Origin: Actinomycetospora succinea
GTDB lineage: Bacteria > Actinomycetota > Actinomycetes > Mycobacteriales > Pseudonocardiaceae
NCBI RefSeq assembly: GCF_004363095.1
Contig: NZ_SNYO01000001.1
Location: 1,240,001-1,304,000 of the forward strand
Direction: 5' to 3'
DNA: 64,000 nucleotides
Below the pieces are notes generated by a model, which searched no databases, was not told the origin of the DNA, and saw nothing but the letters and a program-made list of their open reading frames with translations. Positions 1-6,925 of the stretch are shown here, piece by piece. Within the stretch, counting starts at the first letter, position 1. Every line of letters begins with the position of its first letter. The translations under genes and the position numbers were made by a program.

Positions 1-450
1 CTGTGGGCGCCGGTCCGGGCGGTCGCCGACCACCGCCCGCGCGCGCCCGAGGGCATCCTGGACGAGGCGCTGCGCCGGATCCGCGGGGTGGCCGCCGACC
101 CGGAGTTCGGCACGATCTCCGACGTCCGCGGGCGCACGAGGATCAGCGCGCACGCGGTCGAGTCGCTGGCCCGGCACCTCGCGTCGCAGGTCCCGGGCGT
201 GCGGGTCGCGCTGAGCAGGCTCGTCGCCGCCGGCGGCGGGCCGGAGACGAGCCTGATGGGCGGGCCCGAGGTGACGGCGGGGGTCGCGGGGTCGTCGACG
301 GTCGTGTCGATCACGCTCGCTGCTGACCTCGGGGAGAACCTCGTCGCGCTCGGCGACCGCATCCGCGCGGTCGTCGCCGACGGCATCCGCGCGTCGACGG
401 GACTGGAACCGGTGGCGGTGCTCGTGCACGTCGACGACGTGCTGATGTAG
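1..450 (+). CDS. Asp23/Gls24-like protein, 5'-truncated by window edge
   Basis: The frame is open from the first base, so the true start lies upstream and 149 residues are visible. The middle of the fragment reads RISAHAVESLARHLASQVPG, which follows the Asp23/Gls24 pattern (a helix that begins 'is..vv..ia...v.gv'). The C-terminus, ending VLVHVDDVLM, fits the final strand of that fold. Asp23-family proteins act at the inner face of the membrane in envelope-stress responses, usually tethered by AmaP. The N-terminal part seen here is not typical, so this is a divergent member. A full Asp23/AmaP operon lies about 9 kb downstream on the other strand, so this is an extra copy outside that operon. 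No signal peptide can be judged because the start is missing. Family assignment is an inference from pattern, not from alignment. Confidence 0.55.
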   Translation: MWAPVRAVADHRPRAPEGILDEALRRIRGVAADPEFGTISDVRGRTRISAHAVESLARHLASQVPGVRVALSRLVAAGGGPETSLMGGPEVTAGVAGSSTVVSITLAADLGENLVALGDRIRAVVADGIRASTGLEPVAVLVHVDDVLM

Positions 451-509
451 CCGCTCGTCGGTCGCGCGCGCGAGTGGCGGGGCTGCGGCTCGGGGACGCG
501 GGACGGCGT

Positions 510-2678
510 TCAGAAGGGCGCCGGATCGGGGTCGGGCGTGGGGCTCGGTGAGTCGTCGCGGCGGCGTCGGAGGCTGACGCGTTGGGCGTCGGTGCGGGTG
601 GCGGTGCGGTCGGGTCGGCGTGTACGCGGGCGGCGGGGCCGGAGCGCGGTCACGAGGTCGTCGTGCTCGGCGTGGTCGGTGTCCGTCTCGGGGTCGTCGT
701 GGTGCTGTTCGTGGGCGGGGAGCGGGCGTGGCGTGGCAGTGGGTCGGGGTTCCGGGAGGGGTTCGAGGATGCGGCGGGGTCGGGTGTCGTAGCGGGCGCC
801 GGCGCGGGTGGTGATGTGGAAGCGGCCGGGTTCGGGTTGCTCGATCCGCCAGCCGGCGTCGTGTTTGGCGCGGTGGTGGTGGCGGCACAGGGCGCCGAGG
901 TTGCGGCTCAGCGACGGCCCGCCGTGGGCGTGGTCGAGGGTGTGGTCGAGGTCGGTGCTGTGGGCGGGGCGTCCGCAGGCGGGGGCGATGCAGGTGCCGT
1001 CGCGGGCGCGGACCCAGCGGTCGATCTCGGCGCTGGGCCGGCGGTGCCGGGCGTCGGCGGGGTGGATGTGGTCGTCGGGGCCGCGCGGCGGCCCGTTCCT
1101 GGTGCGCGCGGCGAGTCCGGGTAGGCGGGCCTGGAGTTCGCGCAGCAGCGACGCCCATCCGGGGTGGTCGTTCGGGTGGAGGGCGGCGAGCAGCGTCGTC
1201 GGGACCTGGAGTTCGACGATGGCTGGTCCTGCCCGCCCCCGCCGCTGGTGGCGGCGGGGGCCGGGTGGTCGCCCGATCCCGGACGGCGGCTCGGCGCGGT
1301 CGATGTGGCCGGCGGGTCGGCGGCGGGCGAGCAGGAGGTGTTCGAGGCGGCCGTCGGGGTCGGTGAGCACGACGCGCCATTCGCCGTGGCGGTAGCGCTC
1401 GAGCAGATTGCGCGCGGTGCGGGCGATGACGGTCCCCCAGCCCGGTAGCTGAGCGGGGAGGTCGTCGAGCCCGAGCGCGGTGCTCAGCCGCAACCGGACC
1501 TCCACTGTCCCGTCCCGCACCCCGGAACGAGGCGCGATCTCGGTCCCCGTGTCGCGATCGCCGGGGTCGTCGCCGCCGTCGGGCTCCTCGGGATGCGGCA
1601 CGACACCGGGACCGGAGTCGTCGCAGGCTTCGTCCTCGCGGGACCCGTCATCGCCGGGCTCGTCATCGTTCGGGCCGTCGCTCGGGCCGCCGTCCTCGGG
1701 TCCGTCGTCGTTGGGTCCGTCGTCGTTGGGTCCATCGTCGTCGGGTCCGTCGTCGGGTCCGTCGTCGGGTCCGTCGTCGGGTCCGTCGTCGGGTCCGTCG
1801 TCGGGTCCGTCGTCGGGTCCGTCGTCGGGTCCGTCGTTGGGTCCGTCGTCGGGGCCGTCGTCCTCCGAGCCGTCGTCGGTGTCGTCTGGTCCGAGTTCGG
1901 TGGCGAGCAGGTCGAGCAGGGCGTCGTCGTCGAGCCCGACCGCGGTGCCGTCGAACAACGCCATGTACACGTGCGCCCGCAGCGTGCCGATCTTCACCGG
2001 CACCCCGCGGCGGCGCAGCGCCGCCGCGAGCGCCTCCAGGCGCGCCATCCCGACCGCGGTGCGCTCCATCGGCAGGTCGTAGCCGCACACGTTCGCCGTG
2101 CCCGAGGGGTTGCGCGAGGACAGCACCCGCGCCTGTTTCTCGGCGGTGCGCTCTCGGCGCTCGGCCCACGGCGGGTCGAGCGCGGTCGCGACCTGCTGAA
2201 TCCGCTCGATCAGCGCTGAGACGGTCAGCCCAGGTGCTTCGGGCAGGACCACCGCGCACACGTGGTGGGCGTGGTCGTCGGCCAGGTCGCGGGTCCAGTC
2301 GGAGATCACCCGGGCCTTGGTGTCGTCGAGCTCGCCGCCGCGCATCGCGGCGTGCACCTCGGGCAGGCGGCGCAGCAGGTCCTCGGCCAGATCCAGCCAG
2401 CGGGAGGCCATCGCCCGCGACCAGCCCAGCGCCGCGGCGGCCTCGTCGCCGGAGAACTCATCGAGCAGCGCCCGGCGACCTTTGTGCCCGTCCACCGCGC
2501 GGCCGGCCTCGTGCAGCGCGGTCAGGAACCGGGCGGTGGCCTGGTTGCGGGCCCGGAAGCACGCCCGCGCGTGATCGATGACCTCCGCCCCGGCCAGGTC
2601 CGCCAGCCCCGAGAGCTCGAGCGCGTCGAGCACGCCGTACGGCACCGGGGTGCCGGCCGCGCGGTCGTCGATGCTCAC
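510..2678 (-). CDS. DUF222 (13E12-type) HNH endonuclease-like protein
   Basis: This 722-residue protein (GTG start) has two recognisable ends. Residues about 30-250 form the helical DUF222 region common in multicopy actinobacterial '13E12' proteins. Residues about 556-606 form an HNH nuclease core: a CIAPACGRPAH zinc-binding pair, a DLDHTLDHAHGG metal/catalytic segment, an Asn in LSRNLGALC, and a final HHHRAKHDAGW. Between them, residues about 255-360 are an acidic low-complexity linker built from repeats of Gly-Pro-Asp-Asp, encoded by a 12-bp tandem repeat. The C-terminal tail is Arg/Pro/Thr-rich. The family is abundant in actinobacteria and its biological role is not established; DNA cleavage is inferred from the HNH residues. 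The intact frame through the repeats argues that the gene is functional. No partner gene is apparent. Confidence 0.85.
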   Translation of the reverse strand: MSIDDRAAGTPVPYGVLDALELSGLADLAGAEVIDHARACFRARNQATARFLTALHEAGRAVDGHKGRRALLDEFSGDEAAAALGWSRAMASRWLDLAEDLLRRLPEVHAAMRGGELDDTKARVISDWTRDLADDHAHHVCAVVLPEAPGLTVSALIERIQQVATALDPPWAERRERTAEKQARVLSSRNPSGTANVCGYDLPMERTAVGMARLEALAAALRRRGVPVKIGTLRAHVYMALFDGTAVGLDDDALLDLLATELGPDDTDDGSEDDGPDDGPNDGPDDGPDDGPDDGPDDGPDDGPDDGPDDGPDDDGPNDDGPNDDGPEDGGPSDGPNDDEPGDDGSREDEACDDSGPGVVPHPEEPDGGDDPGDRDTGTEIAPRSGVRDGTVEVRLRLSTALGLDDLPAQLPGWGTVIARTARNLLERYRHGEWRVVLTDPDGRLEHLLLARRRPAGHIDRAEPPSGIGRPPGPRRHQRRGRAGPAIVELQVPTTLLAALHPNDHPGWASLLRELQARLPGLAARTRNGPPRGPDDHIHPADARHRRPSAEIDRWVRARDGTCIAPACGRPAHSTDLDHTLDHAHGGPSLSRNLGALCRHHHRAKHDAGWRIEQPEPGRFHITTRAGARYDTRPRRILEPLPEPRPTATPRPLPAHEQHHDDPETDTDHAEHDDLVTALRPRRPRTRRPDRTATRTDAQRVSLRRRRDDSPSPTPDPDPAPF
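1741..1860. repeat. 12-bp tandem repeat (about 10 units) coding for Gly-Pro-Asp-Asp
   Basis: Eight perfect units of TCGGGTCCGTCG run from 1741 to 1836, followed by two units with one change each up to 1860. Looser 15-bp relatives continue upstream at about 1700-1740. The array lies inside the DUF222/HNH gene and keeps its frame, because the unit is a multiple of three. On the coding strand it gives an acidic Gly-Pro-Asp-Asp linker. Perfect identity between units points to recent expansion by slippage or recombination, so the copy number probably varies between strains. Confidence 0.95.
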
Positions 2679-2750
2679 GAAACAGACGCTAGCTCCGACC
2701 CCCGACAGTCCCAGACGATCAAGAACCGCAGGTCAACGCCCGCTTCCGGT

Positions 2751-2815
2751 CCGGCGTGTCGCGGAATCGAGCTGGTGGCGATCCTGACGTTCAACGCCAG
2801 CGTGGCCGCCACGCT
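2751..2815. repeat. Double-hairpin intergenic repeat, copy 1
   Basis: The copy opens with CCGGCGTGTCGCG and ends in two adjoining inverted repeats. The first is CTGACGT (2784-2790) against ACGCCAG (2794-2800), with one mismatch. The second is AGCGTGG (2799-2805) against CCACGCT (2809-2815), with a CCG loop. It lies upstream of the HNH gene start. The second copy follows 28 bases later and has the same layout with compensating stem changes. Confidence 0.85.
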
Positions 2816-2843
2816 GAAACACCCCGGGGCACGCCACCCCCCA

Positions 2844-2907
2844 CCGGCGTGTCGCGCAGCGAGGATGTGGCGAGCCTGGCGTCACACGCCAGCGATGCCG
2901 CATCGCT
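2844..2907. repeat. Double-hairpin intergenic repeat, copy 2
   Basis: This has the same plan as the copy at 2751-2815. It begins CCGGCGTGTCGCG, then shows stem CTGGCGT (2876-2882) with ACGCCAG (2886-2892), then stem AGCGATG (2891-2897) with CATCGCT (2901-2907) around the same CCG loop. Both strands of the second stem differ from copy 1 in a paired way, which suggests that the folded form is maintained. It ends about 16 bases beyond the trmO stop codon, so it could also act as that gene's terminator. Confidence 0.85.
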
Positions 2908-2923
2908 CGCATTGGGGCCCGCC

Positions 2924-3355
2924 CTACCGCCGGTCGTGGCAGCGCGAGCCGATCGGGCCCAGGGTCGACTTGATGTCCACGATCGGCGTGCCGTCGACGG
3001 CTTCCAGGTCCGACACGCGCAGCTCCGTGCCCTCGATCGCGAGGACGCGGACCTGGTGCAGTCCCAGCGGGTTGGGGCGGTCGGGGGAGCGGGTGGAGAA
3101 GACGCCGGTCAGGGGCGCGGAGGTGTCGTTGCGCGGGTGCACGCGCAGCACGGAGCGGTCGCCGCGGTCGAGCCAGGTGATCAACAGGACCTCGTCGCCG
3201 ACGGACACGTCGGCCAGGGCCGGGGCGAGGTCGGGGTCGAGGCGCACGACGGCCTCGGGGCCGCCCTCGTCGCCCTGGCGCGGCGCCTCGGAGCGGTCGG
3301 CCAGCGGCGAGGACACGTGCCCCAGCACACGGAGGACGGGGGAAGAGTCGGACAC
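2924..3355 (-). CDS. trmO: TrmO/TsaA-family tRNA (t6A37) methyltransferase
   Basis: This 143-residue protein is predicted to add the N6-methyl group to threonylcarbamoyl-adenosine 37 of tRNA, using S-adenosylmethionine. The TsaA/YaeB beta-barrel signature is clear: VFSTRSPDRPNPLGLHQVRV at about residues 87-106, followed by EAVDGTPIVDIKSTL. The Arg-Ser-Pro-x-Arg-Pro-Asn-Pro core is the hallmark of the family. I chose the GTG at 3355 (reading VSDSSPVLRV) because the longer upstream frame is low-complexity and would overlap the divergent TetR gene. Actinobacterial members are often this short and lack the C-terminal domain of the E. coli protein. It is transcribed away from the TetR gene across 34 bases. 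Confidence 0.85.
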   Translation of the reverse strand: MSDSSPVLRVLGHVSSPLADRSEAPRQGDEGGPEAVVRLDPDLAPALADVSVGDEVLLITWLDRGDRSVLRVHPRNDTSAPLTGVFSTRSPDRPNPLGLHQVRVLAIEGTELRVSDLEAVDGTPIVDIKSTLGPIGSRCHDRR

Positions 3356-3377
3356 ACGCTCACCGTAGGCCGCGCCG

Positions 3378-3383
3378 TACCCT
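3378..3383 (+). promoter_or_regulatory. -10 box of a probable leaderless promoter
   Basis: TACCCT ends six bases before the GTG at 3390. That spacing is typical of actinobacterial leaderless mRNAs, and there is no Shine-Dalgarno sequence between the box and the start codon. Confidence 0.45.
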
Positions 3384-3389
3384 TCGGCC

Positions 3390-3995
3390 GTGCCCCGCGT
3401 GACGTCCCCCCGTGCCGAGGCCACGGCCGCGACCCGGGCCGGGCTCGTGGAGGCCGCGACCGCGCTGTTCGCCGAGCGCGGGTTCGCCGAGACCTCCATC
3501 GACGACGTCGCCGCCGTCGCGGGCATGACCAAGGGCGCGGTCTACCACCACTTCGCCGGCAAGGCGGCCCTGTTCGAGGCCGTCTTCTCCGCGCGCGAGA
3601 CCGAGGTGCACGAGCGCCTCACCCGGACCCTCGAGGACGCCCCGGACCTGCTCACCGGCGCCCGGACCGCCCTCGCGACCTTCCTCGAGGCCTGCAGCGA
3701 GCCCCGCTACGGCCGGATCGTGTTCCGGGACGGGCCCCTCGCGCTCGGGTGGGAGCGCTGGCGGGAGTGCGAGCGGGACTACGCCTACGCCTTCATCGCC
3801 CGGGTGCTGGACGGGCTGGCCCGCGAGGGCAGCCTCGTCCGCCCGCCCGGCACGTCCTATCCGACGCTCGTGCTCGGCATGCTCTCGAGCGCCGGCCAGC
3901 TGCTCGGCCAGGCCCCGCCCGAGCAGCACCCCGCGCTGCGTGAGGAGCTGCTCGGCTTCTTCGACCAGGTCCTCAGCGGGATGACACGGAGCTAG
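3390..3995 (+). CDS. TetR-family transcriptional regulator
   Basis: This 201-residue regulator has a TetR N-terminal helix-turn-helix at about residues 15-60: a LVEAATALFAERGFAETSID helix pair, then VAAVAGMTKGAVYHHFAGK with the family's conserved Tyr-x-His-Phe recognition-helix end. The rest is a variable ligand-binding and dimerisation domain; no ligand can be inferred. The start is GTG with no Shine-Dalgarno sequence, consistent with leaderless initiation from the box at 3378. It is divergent from trmO, which may be its target or simply its neighbour. Its last four bases overlap the end of the convergent RsbW-like gene. Confidence 0.9.
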   Translation: MPRVTSPRAEATAATRAGLVEAATALFAERGFAETSIDDVAAVAGMTKGAVYHHFAGKAALFEAVFSARETEVHERLTRTLEDAPDLLTGARTALATFLEACSEPRYGRIVFRDGPLALGWERWRECERDYAYAFIARVLDGLAREGSLVRPPGTSYPTLVLGMLSSAGQLLGQAPPEQHPALREELLGFFDQVLSGMTRS

Positions 3996-4411
3996 CCCGC
4001 CGGCTCCCGGTGCTGCCGCAGCGCCACCGTCGTGCCGCCCGCGGTGTGCCGGATCGCCACGCTGTCGACGCTGCGGTGCATCAGCACGAAACCGCGCCCG
4101 CGCCGGGCGTGCGAGCCCGGCGCCGCCGGGGTCGAGCCCTCGGACCACTGCCCGTTGTCGGTGACCCGCACGTTCACCGCGTCCTTCTCGCACCAGAGCG
4201 TGAGCTCCACGGTGCCCTCGGCGTCGTCGCCGGGATAGGCGTGCTCGCAGGCGTTCTCGACGGCCTCGGACACCGCCGTCAGCACCCGCTCGCGGGACTC
4301 CTGGTCGATGTCGAGCCCCGCCAGCCAGTCCCGGGCCTCGTGGCGCATCCGTTGTGCTTCGTCGGCCCGCGCGGGATGCACCGCCCGCGCGAACTCCACC
4401 GCATCCGTCAT
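3992..4411 (-). CDS. RsbW-like anti-sigma factor / ATP-binding regulatory kinase
   Basis: This 139-residue stand-alone GHKL ATPase domain (HATPase_c_2) is of the anti-sigma serine kinase type. The N-box is AVSEAVENACEHAYPG (about residues 47-62), the G1 box is VTDNGQW, and the G2-like lid is RRGRGFVLMHRSVDS. Relatives bind a sigma-B-type factor and inactivate a STAS antagonist by phosphorylation. No STAS or sigma gene adjoins it here, so its partner must be encoded elsewhere; the STAS/SpoIIE pair at 58.4-60.3 kb is one candidate. A GGGGAAGAG Shine-Dalgarno precedes the ATG. Three direct repeats lie upstream. The 3' end overlaps the convergent TetR gene by four bases, with no room for a terminator. 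Confidence 0.85.
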   Translation of the reverse strand: MTDAVEFARAVHPARADEAQRMRHEARDWLAGLDIDQESRERVLTAVSEAVENACEHAYPGDDAEGTVELTLWCEKDAVNVRVTDNGQWSEGSTPAAPGSHARRGRGFVLMHRSVDSVAIRHTAGGTTVALRQHREPAG

Positions 4412-4575
4412 GACTCTTCCCCGTCCCCCGCCCCGGATCGTCGCGTGCCTCGGCTACCCGGCCTGCGACCCTCGGTCACGGGCCGGTCACGCCCGGCATC
4501 GCATGCCCACCGTGCGCGCTGATCACCGGAGAGGTCGACCACCAACGACACGAACGGTCCGTCCGGCACGGTCGG

Positions 4576-4648
4576 CGGGTGAACGGTGGGGAACGCGCCC
4601 CGCCCCAGGTCCGACCGGGTGAACGACAGCCGTGACATCCGGGTGAAC
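4576..4648. repeat. Three direct CGGGTGAACG repeats upstream of the RsbW-like gene
   Basis: CGGGTGAACG occurs at 4576, 4616 and 4640, all in the same orientation, within the 257-base non-coding gap between the RsbW-like gene (ends 4411) and the acyl-CoA dehydrogenase stop (4669). The arrangement could bind a regulator that controls the RsbW-like gene, but nothing identifies such a protein. I see no gene in this gap. Confidence 0.5.
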
Positions 4649-4668
4649 GGGATCTCCCCCGGATGCTG

Positions 4669-5889
4669 TCAGGAGAGCAGCGCGTCCGAGATGATCTTCC
4701 GCTGGATCTCGGAGGTGCCCTCGAAGATGGTCGTCAGGCGGGCGTCGCGCCAGTAGCGCTCCACCGAGTGCTCGGTGGTGTAGCCGTTGCCGCCGAAGAT
4801 CTGCAGCGCGTCGCTCGTGACGCGCTCCGCGGTCTCCGACGCGAACAGCTTCGCCGACGACGCCGCGACGTCGCCGCCGGGGGCACCCTCGTCGAGCAGC
4901 CAGGCGGCGTGCCACCACAGCGCGCGGGCGGCGTCGACGGCGGCGGCCATGTCGGCGAGCTTGTGGCGCAGGGCCTGCTGGTCGGCGATCGGGTGACCGA
5001 ACTGCTCGCGGCGCCTGCTGTAGGCCACCGCGTCCTCCAGCGCCCCGCGGGCGAGCCCCACGGCGCGCGCGGCGGTCTGCACCCGGGCGGTGCCCAGCCA
5101 GCGCAGGCTGTCCTTGAAGCCCTGGCCCTCGGCCTGCCCGGTGTCCTGCAGCGCGTCGGCGGGCAGGCGCAGGCCGTCGAGCTGCAGCTCCCAGGTCGTC
5201 AGCCCGAAGTAGCCGATCTTGTCGATGGGCGTGCCGGTGACGCCGTCCGGGAAGCGCCCGCGCTCCTTCGGGACGAGGAAGAGCTCGAGGCCGTCGGAGC
5301 GGCTCTCTCCCTCACCGGGCGGGCGCGTGCGGGCCAGGAGGTGCAGGAAGTCGGCCGAGAGGGCGTGGCCGACCCAGCGCTTGGTCCCCTCGATCACCCA
5401 CTCGGAACCGTCACGACGAGCCGTGCACTCGACGCCCGCGAGGTCGGACCCCGCGTGTGGCTCGGAGAACGCGATCGCCCCGACCCACCGGCCGGCGGCG
5501 CTCGCCCGGAGCAGCTCCGCCCGCCGGGAGGGGTCCGGCGAGGCGCACCCGGTGCCGTTGCCGCGGGCGATGATGCTGCCGACGCTCATCCAGGCGCGGG
5601 CGAGCTCCTCGGAGACGAGGCAGTACTCGAACACCCCGAGCCCCTGCCCGCCGTGCTCGGCGTCGACGAGCAGCCCGAAGAAGCCCAGCTCACCGAGGCG
5701 GTCGAGCAGGCTCGCCGGGATGTCCTCGTGGCGCGGGTCGAGCTCGTCGGCGACCGGGAGGACCTCCTTCATCGCGAACGCCCGCGCGGCGGCCTGCAGG
5801 TCCCGGCGCGCGGGGGTCAGGGCCAGCGCGTCGGCCGGGGCGGCGGTGGTGACCTCACCGAGGCCGCGGCGCTTCCCGGTGTCGCTCAC
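4669..5889 (-). CDS. Acyl-CoA dehydrogenase family protein
   Basis: This 406-residue flavoenzyme is predicted to oxidise an acyl-CoA thioester to its trans-2-enoyl form. The three family domains are in order: an N-terminal helical domain to about residue 135, a middle beta domain containing AIAFSEPHAGSDLAG (FAD/substrate contact), and a C-terminal helical domain with RREQFGHPIADQQALRHKLA. The catalytic-base segment LTTIFEGTSEIQRKIISDAL retains its Glu, and the FGGNGYT flavin motif is present. I chose GTG 5889 because it forms a GTGA overlap with the SDR gene upstream, implying co-transcription. Substrate chain length is not predictable. The ALQDTGQAEGQGFKDSLRWL segment differs from the usual form near the FAD loop but is not disruptive. 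Confidence 0.9.
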   Translation of the reverse strand: MSDTGKRRGLGEVTTAAPADALALTPARRDLQAAARAFAMKEVLPVADELDPRHEDIPASLLDRLGELGFFGLLVDAEHGGQGLGVFEYCLVSEELARAWMSVGSIIARGNGTGCASPDPSRRAELLRASAAGRWVGAIAFSEPHAGSDLAGVECTARRDGSEWVIEGTKRWVGHALSADFLHLLARTRPPGEGESRSDGLELFLVPKERGRFPDGVTGTPIDKIGYFGLTTWELQLDGLRLPADALQDTGQAEGQGFKDSLRWLGTARVQTAARAVGLARGALEDAVAYSRRREQFGHPIADQQALRHKLADMAAAVDAARALWWHAAWLLDEGAPGGDVAASSAKLFASETAERVTSDALQIFGGNGYTTEHSVERYWRDARLTTIFEGTSEIQRKIISDALLS

Positions 5890-6857
5890 GCGTCCTCCCC
5901 GGTGGCGTCCACGCACAGCGTCCACAGCGCGGCCCGCGCCTGGGGTGTCTCGGCGCCGCGGGGGAGGTAGTGGGTGGGGCGTGGTGCCCGGTCGTGCCAG
6001 AACACCCCGGTGCTGTGCCCCGCCTCGGGCGCGGCCTGGAGCCACACGGCGGTGTCGGCGCCCTGCGCGTCGGTGCGCAGCAGGGGACCGGTGACGCGGT
6101 GGAAGCCGGGCATCGAGCTCGCGACGCCGGGGGTGTCGGCCCAGCCCGGGTGCATGCTGTGGACGACGATGCCGTCGCTCGCGAGGTCGTCGGCGAGCAG
6201 CTCGGCGAGCACCACCTGCATGCGCTTGGTCCGCGCGTAGGCCGCGCCGCCCGAGTACGTGCCGGACCGGAACTCGGGGTCGTCGGTGGGCAGCGACGCA
6301 GTGTACATCCCGCCGGAGGAGACGAACACGACCCGCGACGGCGAGGTCGGCGACGCCCCGGCCCGCAGCACCGGGCGCAGCTCGCGGGTCAGGAGGAACG
6401 GCCCCAGGACGTGGGTGGCGAGCGCCAGCTCGTGGCCCTCGGCGGTCTCGGTGCGCTCGGGCGGCATGACGCCGGCGTTGTGCACGAGGCCGTGCACCGC
6501 CGCCTCCCGGTCGCGGACCTCCGCGGCGTAGCGACGGACGTCGGCCAGCGAGGAGACGTCGCACTCGGCGACGTCGACCGTCGCGCCCGGGTGCTCGGCG
6601 TGCAGGGCCGCCCGCGCCTGCTCGCCGCGGGCGCGGTCGCGCACCACGAGCTCGACCCGCGCCCCGAGCGCCACGAGCCCCCGCGCGGTCGCGGCGCCGA
6701 GCCCGCCGGAGGCGCCGGTCACGAGGACCGTGCGGCCCTCGAGGCTCCCCGCCCTCAGCGTGTTCCAGCCGGCACGCCGCGCGGCGTAGCCCAACCGGGA
6801 GTACCCGGGCACGACCAGACGGTCGAGCGCGGCATCGACCAGGCGGGGAAGCTGCAC
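5886..6857 (-). CDS. SDR-family oxidoreductase (retinol dehydrogenase-like)
   Basis: This 323-residue short-chain dehydrogenase has the NAD(P)-binding motif VLVTGASGGLGAATARGL at about residues 44-61, a VHNAGVM segment, a catalytic Ser in VVFVSSGGMYTA, and the catalytic pair in AYARTKRMQ (Tyr-x-x-x-Lys). The length and the position of the glycine motif about 45 residues in fit the 'retinol dehydrogenase/WW-domain oxidoreductase-like' actinobacterial SDRs rather than FabG. It starts at GTG 6857 and overlaps the acyl-CoA dehydrogenase by four bases, so the two probably form one operon acting on an acyl or steroid-like substrate. That joint role is inferred from arrangement only. Confidence 0.88.
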   Translation of the reverse strand: MQLPRLVDAALDRLVVPGYSRLGYAARRAGWNTLRAGSLEGRTVLVTGASGGLGAATARGLVALGARVELVVRDRARGEQARAALHAEHPGATVDVAECDVSSLADVRRYAAEVRDREAAVHGLVHNAGVMPPERTETAEGHELALATHVLGPFLLTRELRPVLRAGASPTSPSRVVFVSSGGMYTASLPTDDPEFRSGTYSGGAAYARTKRMQVVLAELLADDLASDGIVVHSMHPGWADTPGVASSMPGFHRVTGPLLRTDAQGADTAVWLQAAPEAGHSTGVFWHDRAPRPTHYLPRGAETPQARAALWTLCVDATGEDA

Positions 6858-6925
6858 GGGGGGAGGCTAACCAGAAGCGTCGTGCGGGGCTCTCCGGACG
6901 CACCGGACAAAGATCACGGCGGGGG

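Noticed and set aside
1741-1860. Repeat array considered as a CRISPR
   Set aside because: The unit is 12 bp with no spacers and lies inside a coding frame.
4408-4638. A 76-codon open frame in the gap upstream of the RsbW-like gene
   Set aside because: No ribosome site, composition unlike a protein, and it covers the direct repeats.
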